The notes under the pieces are model-generated. The model was not told the DNA's origin and did not search any database. It saw only the letters and a program-made list of their open reading frames with translations. The translations under genes and the position numbers were made by a program. This document shows positions 25,506-33,571 of a stretch of DNA of 64,000 nt, one piece after another. This stretch comes from JAWXCE01 sp033764775 (lineage in GTDB: Bacteria; Pseudomonadota; Alphaproteobacteria; Rhizobiales; Rhodomicrobiaceae). The DNA lies in contig JANRIQ010000027.1 in the NCBI GenBank assembly GCA_033764775.1, forward strand, positions 186,001-250,000, read 5' to 3'. How positions within the stretch are numbered: position 1 is the stretch's first letter; each line of letters starts with the position of its first letter.

Positions 25506-26414
25506 TCAGCGTCCGGCCGTCGGCGGCAGGGCCGCGAGCTTGCGCGCGAACGTTCGCAAAAGCCGCGACAGCCCTGGCCCTCCGCATACGATTTCGTTGG
25601 CGGGCAGGTCGATGCGGCGGTCGGCCGGATAGCGCGCCGCCAGCGCCGGATGCAGCAGGATCGCGGCGCCCTGATCGGAGGCGCGCGTCGCCGCGTCGAA
25701 CAGCACGAGCGCGTCGGCGTCCGTTTTGAGCGCGCCCTCAAGGCCGACGCGCCGCACGCCGGACCCGCCCCGTTCGGCCGCCGCGTTTTCCGCCCCGATC
25801 ACGGCGAGGATATCGCTGAACAGGGTCTCCTCCCCCGTCACATAGGCGGCCCGCTGCAGCTGCAAGAGCTTGAGGCCGCGGGTCGCCCCCCGCGCCTCCG
25901 CCACGGCGGCGTCGATCTCGGCGATGAGAGCCGCGCCGCGCGCCTCCTGGCCGATGAGGGTCGCCACGCGGGCGATGTCCGCCTTGGCGGCCGCGATGCT
26001 GTCGGCGGGCGCGAAAGTCTCGACCCTGAGAGCGAAGGCCGCCAGCCGCCGACGCGTCGCCGCCCGGGTGAAGCTTCCCGCCAGCACCAGATCGGGCTTG
26101 AGCTTCAAGACCTCCTCGGCCGAGCCGCGAATGAGCGGCGCGCCGCTTTCCGCAACCTCCCGCGTGTAGATCGACATGGCCGGGTTCACCGCGTGGGTGG
26201 TCAGCGCGGCGATCTGATCGCGGTCGGCGAGCGCCCAAAGCAGCTGATCGGTGCACGCGTTGATCGAGACGATGCGGGTGGGCCGGGCGTGCGCAGCGCT
26301 CGGGGCGAGATGCGCGCCGGCAACAGCCACGGCGATTGCGGCGCAGGCGGCGGCGATGACGGATGACTTTCGCCCGATGCGGTTGCTACTGTGCGTCCGT
26401 GGCCCGAGACACAC
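25506..26414 (-). CDS. btuF: Periplasmic corrinoid-binding protein, BtuF-like
   Basis: A roughly 300-residue ABC substrate-binding protein of the FecB/BtuF class, exported by a signal peptide (IAAACAAIAVAVAGAHLAPSAAHA). After cleavage it begins RPTRIVSINACTDQLLWALADRDQIAALT, the typical first strand of BtuF/FecB proteins. A long-helix linker follows (SIAAAKADIARVATLIGQEARGAALIAEID). No lipobox is seen, so it is probably free in the periplasm. The start is uncertain. GTG at 26414 is chosen because it gives a normal signal peptide and avoids the btuB start; ATG at 26462 is the alternative. Corrinoid specificity is inferred from the adjacent cobD, btuB, btuC and btuD. Confidence 0.8.
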   Translation of the reverse strand: MCLGPRTHSSNRIGRKSSVIAAACAAIAVAVAGAHLAPSAAHARPTRIVSINACTDQLLWALADRDQIAALTTHAVNPAMSIYTREVAESGAPLIRGSAEEVLKLKPDLVLAGSFTRAATRRRLAAFALRVETFAPADSIAAAKADIARVATLIGQEARGAALIAEIDAAVAEARGATRGLKLLQLQRAAYVTGEETLFSDILAVIGAENAAAERGGSGVRRVGLEGALKTDADALVLFDAATRASDQGAAILLHPALAARYPADRRIDLPANEIVCGGPGLSRLLRTFARKLAALPPTAGR

Positions 26415-26460
26415 TCCGTGGCGGGCGCAATTTTGCAAGATTGATCCGAGAGAGGTCTTC

Positions 26461-28371
26461 ATGGTTTTCCCGCGCCGCGCGGCGTTTAGCGCCGCCGTTT
26501 GCCTAGCCTGTTTCAGCCTCCCCGTCGAGGCCCGCGCCCAAACCCCCGTGCTCCTTGAGGGCGTCGTCGTCACCGCCAGCCGCTCAGCTGAAAGCGCCGC
26601 CAAGGTCGGCAGCAGCATCACCGTCATCGGCCGTGAAGAGATCGAACGCGCGCGCGCCTCGAACGTGAAGGAGTTGCTCGAAACCGTGCCGGGCCTCGCC
26701 GTCAACGAGGCGGGGGGCGCGGGCGGCACGGCCAGCGTTTTCATTCGCGGCGCCGACTCTGACCACACCCAGGTGCTGATCGACGGGGTGCGCGTGAACG
26801 ACCCGGGCCAGGCTTCCGGCGAGTTCGACTTTTCGCTTCTCACGCTCGCCAATGTGGAGCGCATCGAGGTGCTGCGCGGGCCGCAATCGGGCCTTTACGG
26901 GAGCGACGCCATCGGCGGCGTCATCAACATCATCACCAGGAAGGGCGAGGGGCCGCTGCAGGGCGTCGTCGAGGCCTATGGCGGGCGCTACGGCACGCAT
27001 GCCGAGCGCGGCGCAATCTCCGGCTCGCATGACGGGATCGCGGTTTCGGCGGCCGCCACGAACTATCGCACATCCGGGTTTTCGCGCTCGAAGCTCGGGC
27101 GCGAAGACGACGGCGCGGAGAAGCAGTCCGCCAACATCCGGATGGACGCCGACCTGACGGCGAACGCGGGGATAACCGTGGCGCTCGGCCGCTATCACGT
27201 AGACGCGGACGTGGACACCAACGTGGCGCGCGGCGAGGACGACACGGCGAAGCGCCTGCTCACGACCGGCGCGCTGACCGGCCGCTGGGATTTGATGGAG
27301 GGCGCATTGCGCAACAAGATCACGCTGTTCGCCAACGAGACCGTGCGCACATTTTTCGACGACGACGCCAGCTCCCGCGCCGGGCTCCAGCCGCAAACGG
27401 ACGTGTTCGAGGGCCAGCGCTTCGGCGTGGAGGCGCAGTCCGACATAACCGTGCGCGCCGTCGACCGGTTGACGCTTGGCGGGCGCGTGGAGCGCGAGAC
27501 CGGCCGGCAGACCACCGAGACCACGACGGGGAACACAGTCGCTTTTTCAGGGGAGGAGCGGACAAGCGCCGCGTTCGGGCTCTACGAGTTCAACCCGTTC
27601 GAGGCGCTCACGCTCACAGCCGCGGCGCGGACGGAGGACTTCGGGTCGGCCGGCGTGGAGGACACTTACCGCTTCACCGGCGCGTGGCGCTTCATGGATG
27701 GCGCCAAGCTGCGAGCGAGCTACGGAACGGCCGCCAAGGCGCCGACTCTGTCTCAGCGCTTCGCCAACTCGGCGCTGACCGTCGGCAACCCCGATCTCGC
27801 GGTGGAGAAGAGCACGGGCTTCGACGCAGGGGTTGATCAAAGCCTGCTCAGCGGCAAGCTCACGCTGTCGGCGACGTATTTCCAGAACGAGATCACCGAC
27901 CTCATCGAGTTTTTCGACGCGGACGGTTTCGGCGTGGGCGCGCGCGGCACATTCGAGAACATCCGGGCGGCCGAAACGTCCGGCTGGGAGTTCGCCGCCG
28001 GGGTCGTCCCCGCCTCCTGGCTGCGGCTCGACGCCTCCTACACCTATCTCGACGCGGTGGACGCCGAAACGGGCGCGCCCCTGCAACGCCGGCCCGAACA
28101 CACCGCCTCCGTGCGCGCGACCTTCACCCCGACCGAGGCGTTCAAGCTCACCGCCTCCGCGCTGTATGTGGGCGAGCGCTTCAACAACGCGGACAGGGCC
28201 AACCCGCTCGACGACTATGTTCGCGTGGACCTCAACGCGGCCTACGCCTTCACACCCAACGCCGAGCTTTTTATGTTTGTGGAGAATTTGGGCGGCGCGG
28301 ACTATGAGGAGATCCAAAACTTTAACACTGCGGATCGGTCGGTTTTCGCCGGCCTGCGCGCGCGGTTCTAG
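26461..28371 (+). CDS. btuB: TonB-dependent corrinoid receptor, BtuB-like
   Basis: A 636-residue TonB-dependent outer-membrane receptor. A signal peptide ends near PVEARAQ. A TonB-box-like stretch (LEGVVVTAS) and plug domain follow (VKELLETVPGLAVNEAGGAGGTASVFIRGADSDHTQVLIDGVRVND, LRGPQSGLYGSDAIGGVINIIT). The barrel ends in FAGLRARF with the terminal Phe. The short plug loop and SDHTQVLIDGVRVNDP resemble BtuB. The ATG at 26461 has an AGAGAGG ribosome-binding site. It is followed by btuC after 6 bp. The 46 bp to the divergent btuF start and the surrounding sequence contain no recognisable cobalamin riboswitch, unlike many btuB genes. Confidence 0.92.
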   Translation: MVFPRRAAFSAAVCLACFSLPVEARAQTPVLLEGVVVTASRSAESAAKVGSSITVIGREEIERARASNVKELLETVPGLAVNEAGGAGGTASVFIRGADSDHTQVLIDGVRVNDPGQASGEFDFSLLTLANVERIEVLRGPQSGLYGSDAIGGVINIITRKGEGPLQGVVEAYGGRYGTHAERGAISGSHDGIAVSAAATNYRTSGFSRSKLGREDDGAEKQSANIRMDADLTANAGITVALGRYHVDADVDTNVARGEDDTAKRLLTTGALTGRWDLMEGALRNKITLFANETVRTFFDDDASSRAGLQPQTDVFEGQRFGVEAQSDITVRAVDRLTLGGRVERETGRQTTETTTGNTVAFSGEERTSAAFGLYEFNPFEALTLTAAARTEDFGSAGVEDTYRFTGAWRFMDGAKLRASYGTAAKAPTLSQRFANSALTVGNPDLAVEKSTGFDAGVDQSLLSGKLTLSATYFQNEITDLIEFFDADGFGVGARGTFENIRAAETSGWEFAAGVVPASWLRLDASYTYLDAVDAETGAPLQRRPEHTASVRATFTPTEAFKLTASALYVGERFNNADRANPLDDYVRVDLNAAYAFTPNAELFMFVENLGGADYEEIQNFNTADRSVFAGLRARF

Positions 28372-28377
28372 GGGCGC

Positions 28378-29379
28378 ATGAAAACGCCGCTTCTGTTTAT
28401 CGTGCTGGGGCTCTCGACGGCGGCGCTGTTTGCGCTGTCGCTCTCGATTGGGGCGGCGCCCATCCCGCCCCTTGCGGCGGCGTTGGCGCTTGTCGGTTAC
28501 GGCGACCCGGTGGATGTGCTGATCGTGCGCGAGTTGCGGCTGCCGCGCGCGCTACTCGGGGCGCTGATCGGGGCGACGCTCGCCCTATGCGGCGCAGCGT
28601 TGCAGGGCCTCGTGCGCAACCCGCTCGCGGCGCCGTCGGTGTTCGGCGCGCCGAGCGCGGCGGCGTTCGGCGCGGTGGCGGCGATCGCTATGGGGGCGGC
28701 GGACGTTCTGTCCTACGCGCTCCCTGTCGCGGCGATGCTGGGCGCGCTGCTGTCGGTCGGCGCGCTGCTGCTACTCGCCGGGCCGTCCGCCAGCATGCTG
28801 ACGCTCATTCTCTCCGGCCTCGCCCTGTCGAGTCTGGCGAGCGCCGCCGTTTCTCTCGCTCTTAACCTAGCGCCGAATCCGTTCTCGGCGCTCGAAATCG
28901 CGTTTTGGCTGCTCGGCTCGCTGGAGGATCGCAGCTTCCAGCATGTGGCCATGGCCGCGCCGTTCCTGGCCGCGTGCTGGCTGATCCTGCTCGCGACGCG
29001 GGCGCCGTTACGCGCGCTGACGCTCGGCGAGGAGGTGGCGCGAACGAGCGGCGTCGATCTCGGCCGACTGCGGCTCGCCGTCGTCTTCGGCGTCGCCTGC
29101 GGGGTGGGCGGCGGGGTCGCCGTGGCGGGCGTCATCGGGTTCGTCGGCCTCATGACGCCGCATGTGGTGCGGCCGTTCGTCGGTCATGACCCGGCGCGCG
29201 TGCACCTTCCCGCCATGCTCGCCGGGGCCGCGCTCGTGCTCGCCGCCGATTGCGCGGCGCGGCTCATCCCGTCCACGGGCGAAATCCGCATCGGCGTCCT
29301 AACATCGCTTATCGGCGCGCCGTTTTTCATCTGGCTCGTCTGGCGCGAGCGCGGACGCGACCTGGTGGCGCGAGGGTGA
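28378..29379 (+). CDS. btuC: Corrinoid ABC transporter permease, FecCD family
   Basis: A 333-residue inner-membrane permease with about ten hydrophobic segments, matching BtuC/FecCD length. Signatures are RELRLPRALLGALIGATLALCGAALQGLVRNPLAAPSVFG and, near the C-terminus, GVIGFVGLMTPHVVRPFVGHDPARVHLPAMLAGAALVLAAD. The latter includes the coupling-helix region that contacts the ATPase. It would form the BtuC2D2 complex with the next gene product. It starts 6 bp after btuB and ends 1 bp before the ATPase start, so the three genes form one unit. Haem or siderophore transport is the alternative; cobalamin context favours corrinoids. Confidence 0.92.
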   Translation: MKTPLLFIVLGLSTAALFALSLSIGAAPIPPLAAALALVGYGDPVDVLIVRELRLPRALLGALIGATLALCGAALQGLVRNPLAAPSVFGAPSAAAFGAVAAIAMGAADVLSYALPVAAMLGALLSVGALLLLAGPSASMLTLILSGLALSSLASAAVSLALNLAPNPFSALEIAFWLLGSLEDRSFQHVAMAAPFLAACWLILLATRAPLRALTLGEEVARTSGVDLGRLRLAVVFGVACGVGGGVAVAGVIGFVGLMTPHVVRPFVGHDPARVHLPAMLAGAALVLAADCAARLIPSTGEIRIGVLTSLIGAPFFIWLVWRERGRDLVARG

Positions 29380-29380
29380 C

Positions 29381-30151
29381 ATGAGCTTGACGGTGCAAGG
29401 CGTGAGCGTGTCGCTGGGGCCCAGGCGGGCGCTGGCGGACGTGTCGTTTGCGGCGCCGGTGGGCCAGCTTCTGGCGCTCGTCGGGCCGAACGGCGCAGGA
29501 AAAACCACCCTGCTCAGAGCGATCGCGGCGCTTATCCGCTTTGACGGCGCGATTGCTTGGGAGGGCCGCTCGCTGGCCTCCCTACCAGCCAGGGAGCGCG
29601 CGCGGCAGCTCGCCTATTTGCCGCAAGGGCACGTGGCGCACTGGCCGATCACGGCGCGCCAGACGGTCGCGATCGGCCGCGCGCCCCACGCCTCCAGCCT
29701 CGGACGCCTGCATCCCGAGGATGACGCCGCCATCGACGCGGCGCTCGCGCAGACCCGGGCGGCCGAGTTCGCCGACCGCCGCGTCACGGAGCTGTCCGGC
29801 GGCGAGCGGGCGCGGGTGATGCTGGCGCGAGCGCTCGCTGTCGGAGCCCCTGTGCTGCTTGCCGACGAACCAACCGCATCGCTCGATCCGGCGCACCAGC
29901 TCTCGGTCATGGCCCTGCTGCGCGAGGTCGCGCGGGGCGGGCGCCTCGTCATCGCCGTCGTCCACGACCTGACGCTCGCCGCGCGCTTCGCCGACGCGGC
30001 GCTGGTGCTCGACGCCGGGCGCGTCGCCGCTTACGGCCCCGTCGCGGAGGCGTTGAAGCCCGCGGTTGTGCGCGGCGTGTTCCGGGTGGAGTGCGAAACG
30101 ATCACGGTGGCGGGGACGCCCGCGCCGATCCCATTTCAGGCGCTTGATTGA
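29381..30151 (+). CDS. btuD: Corrinoid ABC transporter ATPase
   Basis: A 256-residue ABC ATPase. Walker A is GPNGAGKTT (35-43), the Q-loop lies in LAYLPQGH, the signature is LSGGERARV, Walker B is VLLADEPTASLD, and the switch His is in VVHDLTLA. It is shaped like the FecE/HmuV/BtuD group that couples to FecCD permeases. It directly follows btuC and overlaps the convergent cobC by 16 bp at the 3' end. Specificity for corrinoids comes from context, not from the ATPase itself. Confidence 0.93.
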   Translation: MSLTVQGVSVSLGPRRALADVSFAAPVGQLLALVGPNGAGKTTLLRAIAALIRFDGAIAWEGRSLASLPARERARQLAYLPQGHVAHWPITARQTVAIGRAPHASSLGRLHPEDDAAIDAALAQTRAAEFADRRVTELSGGERARVMLARALAVGAPVLLADEPTASLDPAHQLSVMALLREVARGGRLVIAVVHDLTLAARFADAALVLDAGRVAAYGPVAEALKPAVVRGVFRVECETITVAGTPAPIPFQALD

Positions 30152-31107
30152 TCGGTGAACTCTGCAAGAGCGGCCTCAAGACGCGCAAAATCGTCGTCCG
30201 ATCCGGGCAAGCCAAATCGCACCCAGGCCGGATTGAAGTCGAACACGCGCGTCCAGATGCGGCGGCTTGCCAGATTCGCGTGCAGACGCCCGGCTTGGGG
30301 ATGCGCGGCCAGCCGATAAAGCGGGGCGCCGCCGACGATCTCGCACCCACTCGCGCGCAAAATCCCGTCGAGACGGTCGGCGAGGCGCCCATGCTCCCGC
30401 CGCGCCTTCTCCGCCCAGGCCGCATCCCGCAGCGCCGCCTCGCCGACATGGAGAGCGGGACCGGACACGGCCCACGGCCCAAGCAGAGCCGCAAGCTTTT
30501 CCATTAGCGCTGGCGCACCGACCGCGAAGCCAAGCCGCAGACCCGCCATCCCGTAGAACTTGCCGAACGAGCGCAGCGCGATCAGCCCATCGCCGCCCGA
30601 GCCGCACACGCTGATCTCCGGCGCGCAGTCCGCGAACGCCTCGTCCACAACCAGGAAGCCGCCGCGCTTCGCCAGACGCGCCCCCGCCGCGGCCAGGGGG
30701 TCCGGCGAGTGCGTCCGCCCGTCCGGATTGTTCGGGTTGACGACGACCGCCACGTCGCAGCCATCGCTCTCCTCAAGCCCGCCAATCAACGCGACGTCGC
30801 TTCCCGCAAGGCGCCAGCAGGCCGCGTGCTCGGCATAGGTGGGCGAGACGACGCCGACGCGCGCGCCAGGGCGCAGAAACGGGATCAACTGGATCAGGAT
30901 TTGCGTTCCCGGCGCGGCGACGACCGCATATGACGGGGCGCAGCGATACGCATGGCGTGCGGCGACATGCAGACGCTTCAGCGCGCTAGCGGTCGGCAGG
31001 CGCGTCCACGCCTCGCCCGGAAGCTGGGTTAGCGGATACGAGAACGGGCTGATCCCGGTCGACAGATCGAGCCAGCCGTCGCCGGGCGGATCGCCGCCGT
31101 GCTTCAC
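30136..31107 (-). CDS. cobC: L-threonine-O-3-phosphate decarboxylase-like aminotransferase-fold enzyme
   Basis: A 323-residue PLP enzyme of the histidinol-phosphate aminotransferase family. CobC/CobD-type members decarboxylate threonine phosphate to aminopropanol phosphate for the B12 side arm. It begins HGGDPPGDGWLDLSTGISPFSYP, the typical CobC start. VVNPNNPDGR and VVDEAFADCAPE are present, and the PLP lysine is in LRSFGKFYGMAGLRLGF. Gene-naming differs between organisms: this is cobC in Pseudomonas nomenclature, and its partner is the cobD-encoded membrane enzyme. The tetR gene upstream on the same strand ends inside its start (4-bp overlap), so it is translationally coupled to a regulator. 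Confidence 0.93.
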   Translation of the reverse strand: MKHGGDPPGDGWLDLSTGISPFSYPLTQLPGEAWTRLPTASALKRLHVAARHAYRCAPSYAVVAAPGTQILIQLIPFLRPGARVGVVSPTYAEHAACWRLAGSDVALIGGLEESDGCDVAVVVNPNNPDGRTHSPDPLAAAGARLAKRGGFLVVDEAFADCAPEISVCGSGGDGLIALRSFGKFYGMAGLRLGFAVGAPALMEKLAALLGPWAVSGPALHVGEAALRDAAWAEKARREHGRLADRLDGILRASGCEIVGGAPLYRLAAHPQAGRLHANLASRRIWTRVFDFNPAWVRFGLPGSDDDFARLEAALAEFTDQSSA

Positions 31108-31835
31108 CGCGCATCCTGCGGAGCGGCGTCGACGCCCAACACGGCGACGATTTGCAGGAGGCGCGGCGGATCGCTGACGCGCCTGGCCAGCGCGCCGATC
31201 AGCAGCGTGCGCACGAGCTTGTCCGCCGCCTCCAGCAGGGCCGCCCGCCGCTCGGGGCGCTCGATATATTCGGTCGTCATATAGAACATGTTGCGGATGA
31301 TGATGGTCGAGACCTGTTGCACGGACTCGTCGTCCAGCACGGGGGTGAGGCCGAGCAGCCGGAAATCCTCCGCCATGTCAGCGGCGAAGCCGGCGATGGC
31401 CTCGCGCAGGGCCTCGCGAAGCCGCGGCGACGAGCCGTTCAGCTCGCTAAGGCCGATGATGAACGCCTCCGGGTTCGCCTCGACGAAGTCGAAGAACAGC
31501 TTGATCGTCTCCTTCTTGGCGGCTCTTGTCCGCTTGAGGTTGAGCGCGAACTCGTCCTCTTCGCCGGAGTGAATCGGCGCGAGAGACTGGGCGACCGTGC
31601 GGCGCATGTCGCGCAAGGGCTGGCGGAGTTCCGCCACCACGGACTCGATGAGCGCGAGGCCCAGATCGTCCATGCCCTTGAAGTGACGATAAAAGGTGTT
31701 GGGGTTGAGCCCCGCTTCGCGCCCCAGCTCGCGCACGCCGAGCGCACGAATGCTGCGCGTGTGAACGGCAAGCCGCAAGGCCGCCTGAATTAGGAGTTTC
31801 TTGCCTTTAGCGATGAGAGGTTCGTGATCCGCCAT
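31104..31835 (-). CDS. TetR-family regulator, FabR/AlkX-like
   Basis: A 243-residue TetR regulator. The N-terminal helix-turn-helix reads IRALGVRELGREAGLNPNTFYRHFKGMDDLGLALIE, closely resembling FabR (fatty-acid-responsive) in sequence pattern. The C-terminal ligand domain includes KKETIKLFFDFVEANPEAFIIGLSELNGSSPRLREALREAI. The ATG at 31835 (MADHE) is preferred; an in-frame start at 31847 is possible. It is divergent from the fadL-led alkane operon across 203 bp, so it most likely regulates that operon in response to fatty acids or acyl-CoA. It overlaps cobC downstream, which appears to be accidental hitch-hiking rather than B12 control. Confidence 0.88.
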   Translation of the reverse strand: MADHEPLIAKGKKLLIQAALRLAVHTRSIRALGVRELGREAGLNPNTFYRHFKGMDDLGLALIESVVAELRQPLRDMRRTVAQSLAPIHSGEEDEFALNLKRTRAAKKETIKLFFDFVEANPEAFIIGLSELNGSSPRLREALREAIAGFAADMAEDFRLLGLTPVLDDESVQQVSTIIIRNMFYMTTEYIERPERRAALLEAADKLVRTLLIGALARRVSDPPRLLQIVAVLGVDAAPQDAR

Positions 31836-31891
31836 AACGCCCCGCACGCTACGTCATATCGGCGCGGTTTGGAACATCGGGCCGCCATTCA

Positions 31892-31913
31892 GTCACAATT
31901 TCCGCCCTGTGAC
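31892..31913. promoter_or_regulatory. Inverted repeat GTCACA-N10-TGTGAC in the tetR-fadL divergent region
   Basis: A perfect 6-bp dyad lies midway between the tetR start (31835) and the fadL start (32039), a natural operator position. The motif is seen directly, but a 6-bp dyad in about 200 bp could arise by chance. The part nearer fadL (31965-32030) is clearly AT-rich and probably contains the fadL promoter. Confidence 0.35.
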
Positions 31914-32038
31914 ATTTTGAACGCGGGAGGCGGTGATTTTCGCTGCGGCCCGACTCGCCCCGCATATTTTTGCAGACAATCGTCTACTTCAGCGGCAAGC
32001 TGTTAAAAATTTATAAAAATATTTGTGGGAGGCGTAAG

Positions 32039-33571
32039 ATGCTCTTACGGCGGTGTGCGTGGGGCTTGGCCTGCGGCGTTGCGATGATTTGCCTTTCGCC
32101 CGCAGCAGGGAGAGCCGACTGGGCGCAAAGCTTCGGCATCGGGCAGAAGTCCAGCAACTTGGGCCAGGCCGTGACCGCCACCGCCGATGACTATGACGCT
32201 TTTTACACCAACCCCGCGGGCGCGGCAAACTTCGATGCGCCGTTCATCGGTTTCGGCGTCAAAACGCTGGACACGCGCCAACTCGATCTCCGGCAAACGG
32301 ACGTGCAAACCGCGCTCCCCGGCGGCTTTCCTATTCTTGTTCCTGGCAAGGACGGCCTCGATCTTTCGCCTGAGGAAACGCTGACGAACTCCGACATCGC
32401 TATCGTGCCCTCAGCGGGCGGCTATGCGCCCATCCCCGGCGCGGAGAACATCGTCGTCGGCATTGGCGTCGGCGTGCCGTTTCTCGTCGCGGCGAACTTC
32501 GGCAACGACGAAGACCCCGGCAACTACGGCAAGTTCAATGTGACCGATGCGGCGATCGTGGTGGTGGAGGTGTCGCCCACGCTCGCGATAAAGGTGAATG
32601 ATCGCCTCAACGTCGGCGCGTCAGTGGGCGTCACCACGTTCAAATATCTTAAACTGGAGCAAGACTTCGGCACGCGCCTCGGCACACCGAGCCTCGCCTC
32701 GGTCGGCATTGAGACCGACAGCGACGTGGGGCTGCCCGTCTCGCCGTGGGAGTTCCAGACAGCGCCATTGGATGTGTCGTTCACGCTGGGCGCGCAGTAT
32801 CAACTCACCGACCGTCTGCGCGTCGGCGTCACCTATCGCTCGGAGACACCCGAGACGTTCGAGGGCGGCGTGAATGTGGCGGCGCTCGGCTTCCTGAATT
32901 TCGAAGACCGTTTCAAGTTCGAGGCGGAACTGCCCCGCCACCTGCAACTCGGCCTCGCCTATCAGGCGACCCCCGCGCTGATGCTCTCCGCCGACGCGCG
33001 CTGGACGAATTGGAGCGCGACGAAAGGCTTCGGCTCGCCTGCCGAAATCAAGGTGACGGAAGGCAATATTGACGTGTTCGACGCGATTGGCCTCGGCAGC
33101 ATCCTTGGAGCACCAGTGGAGTCGCTCACGATCAATTACGATGCGCAGGACACCGTCTCGCTGCACTTCGGCGCGGCCTACAAGCTCACCCCGGCGTTCG
33201 AACTGCAGATGGGCTACGTGTACGACCCCTCGTTCATGCCGGAGGACGCCGCCGACCTCATCACCACCTCGTCGAACCGGCACATCTTGTCGCTCGGCGG
33301 CGAGTACAAGAAGCAGGGCGCGTCGGGGCAGTGGACGTTCAACGCGGGCGGCCAGCTCATCCTCTACGAAGATCGCACGATTGATGCGAACGAGAGCGCG
33401 ACGGCCGGCGGCGTGAACACCATCATCGAGGATTTGCTCGTCGGCGAACCCGACCTCGAATACAAGCGCAACATCCTCGGGGGCTTCGACATCGGCGGCT
33501 ATGTCTGGTCGGTCGGCGCGTCGCTGTCCTACCGGTTCAACGGCGCGAAAGACCCGTTGGAGCCGCGCTGA
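32039..33571 (+). CDS. FadL/TodX-family outer-membrane hydrocarbon/fatty-acid transporter
   Basis: A 510-residue outer-membrane protein of the OMPP1/FadL/TodX family, which moves hydrophobic substrates across the outer membrane by lateral diffusion. A signal peptide ends near AAGRA. The mature start GADWAQSFGIGQKSSNLGQAVTATADDYDAFYTNPAGAANF carries the family NPAG motif that forms the hatch. Beta-strand-like alternation continues to SYRF near the end. The ATG at 32039 has a GGGAGG ribosome-binding site. The adjacent GMC dehydrogenase and AlkB point to n-alkanes as substrate. It leads the operon, and its stop overlaps the next start by 1 bp (TGATG). Confidence 0.92.
   Translation: MLLRRCAWGLACGVAMICLSPAAGRADWAQSFGIGQKSSNLGQAVTATADDYDAFYTNPAGAANFDAPFIGFGVKTLDTRQLDLRQTDVQTALPGGFPILVPGKDGLDLSPEETLTNSDIAIVPSAGGYAPIPGAENIVVGIGVGVPFLVAANFGNDEDPGNYGKFNVTDAAIVVVEVSPTLAIKVNDRLNVGASVGVTTFKYLKLEQDFGTRLGTPSLASVGIETDSDVGLPVSPWEFQTAPLDVSFTLGAQYQLTDRLRVGVTYRSETPETFEGGVNVAALGFLNFEDRFKFEAELPRHLQLGLAYQATPALMLSADARWTNWSATKGFGSPAEIKVTEGNIDVFDAIGLGSILGAPVESLTINYDAQDTVSLHFGAAYKLTPAFELQMGYVYDPSFMPEDAADLITTSSNRHILSLGGEYKKQGASGQWTFNAGGQLILYEDRTIDANESATAGGVNTIIEDLLVGEPDLEYKRNILGGFDIGGYVWSVGASLSYRFNGAKDPLEPR

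Noticed and set aside
31892..31913. TCACA-N10-TGTGA as a CRP site
   Set aside because: The half-sites are in the reverse order (CRP uses TGTGA-N6-TCACA) and the spacing differs. It is kept only as a weak generic dyad.
31972..31987. Shared element between fadL and alkB upstream regions (10 of 12 bases alike, ACAnTnGTCTAC)
   Set aside because: Comparing about 200 by 150 bp on both strands gives matches of this quality by chance, so it does not support a common operator by itself.
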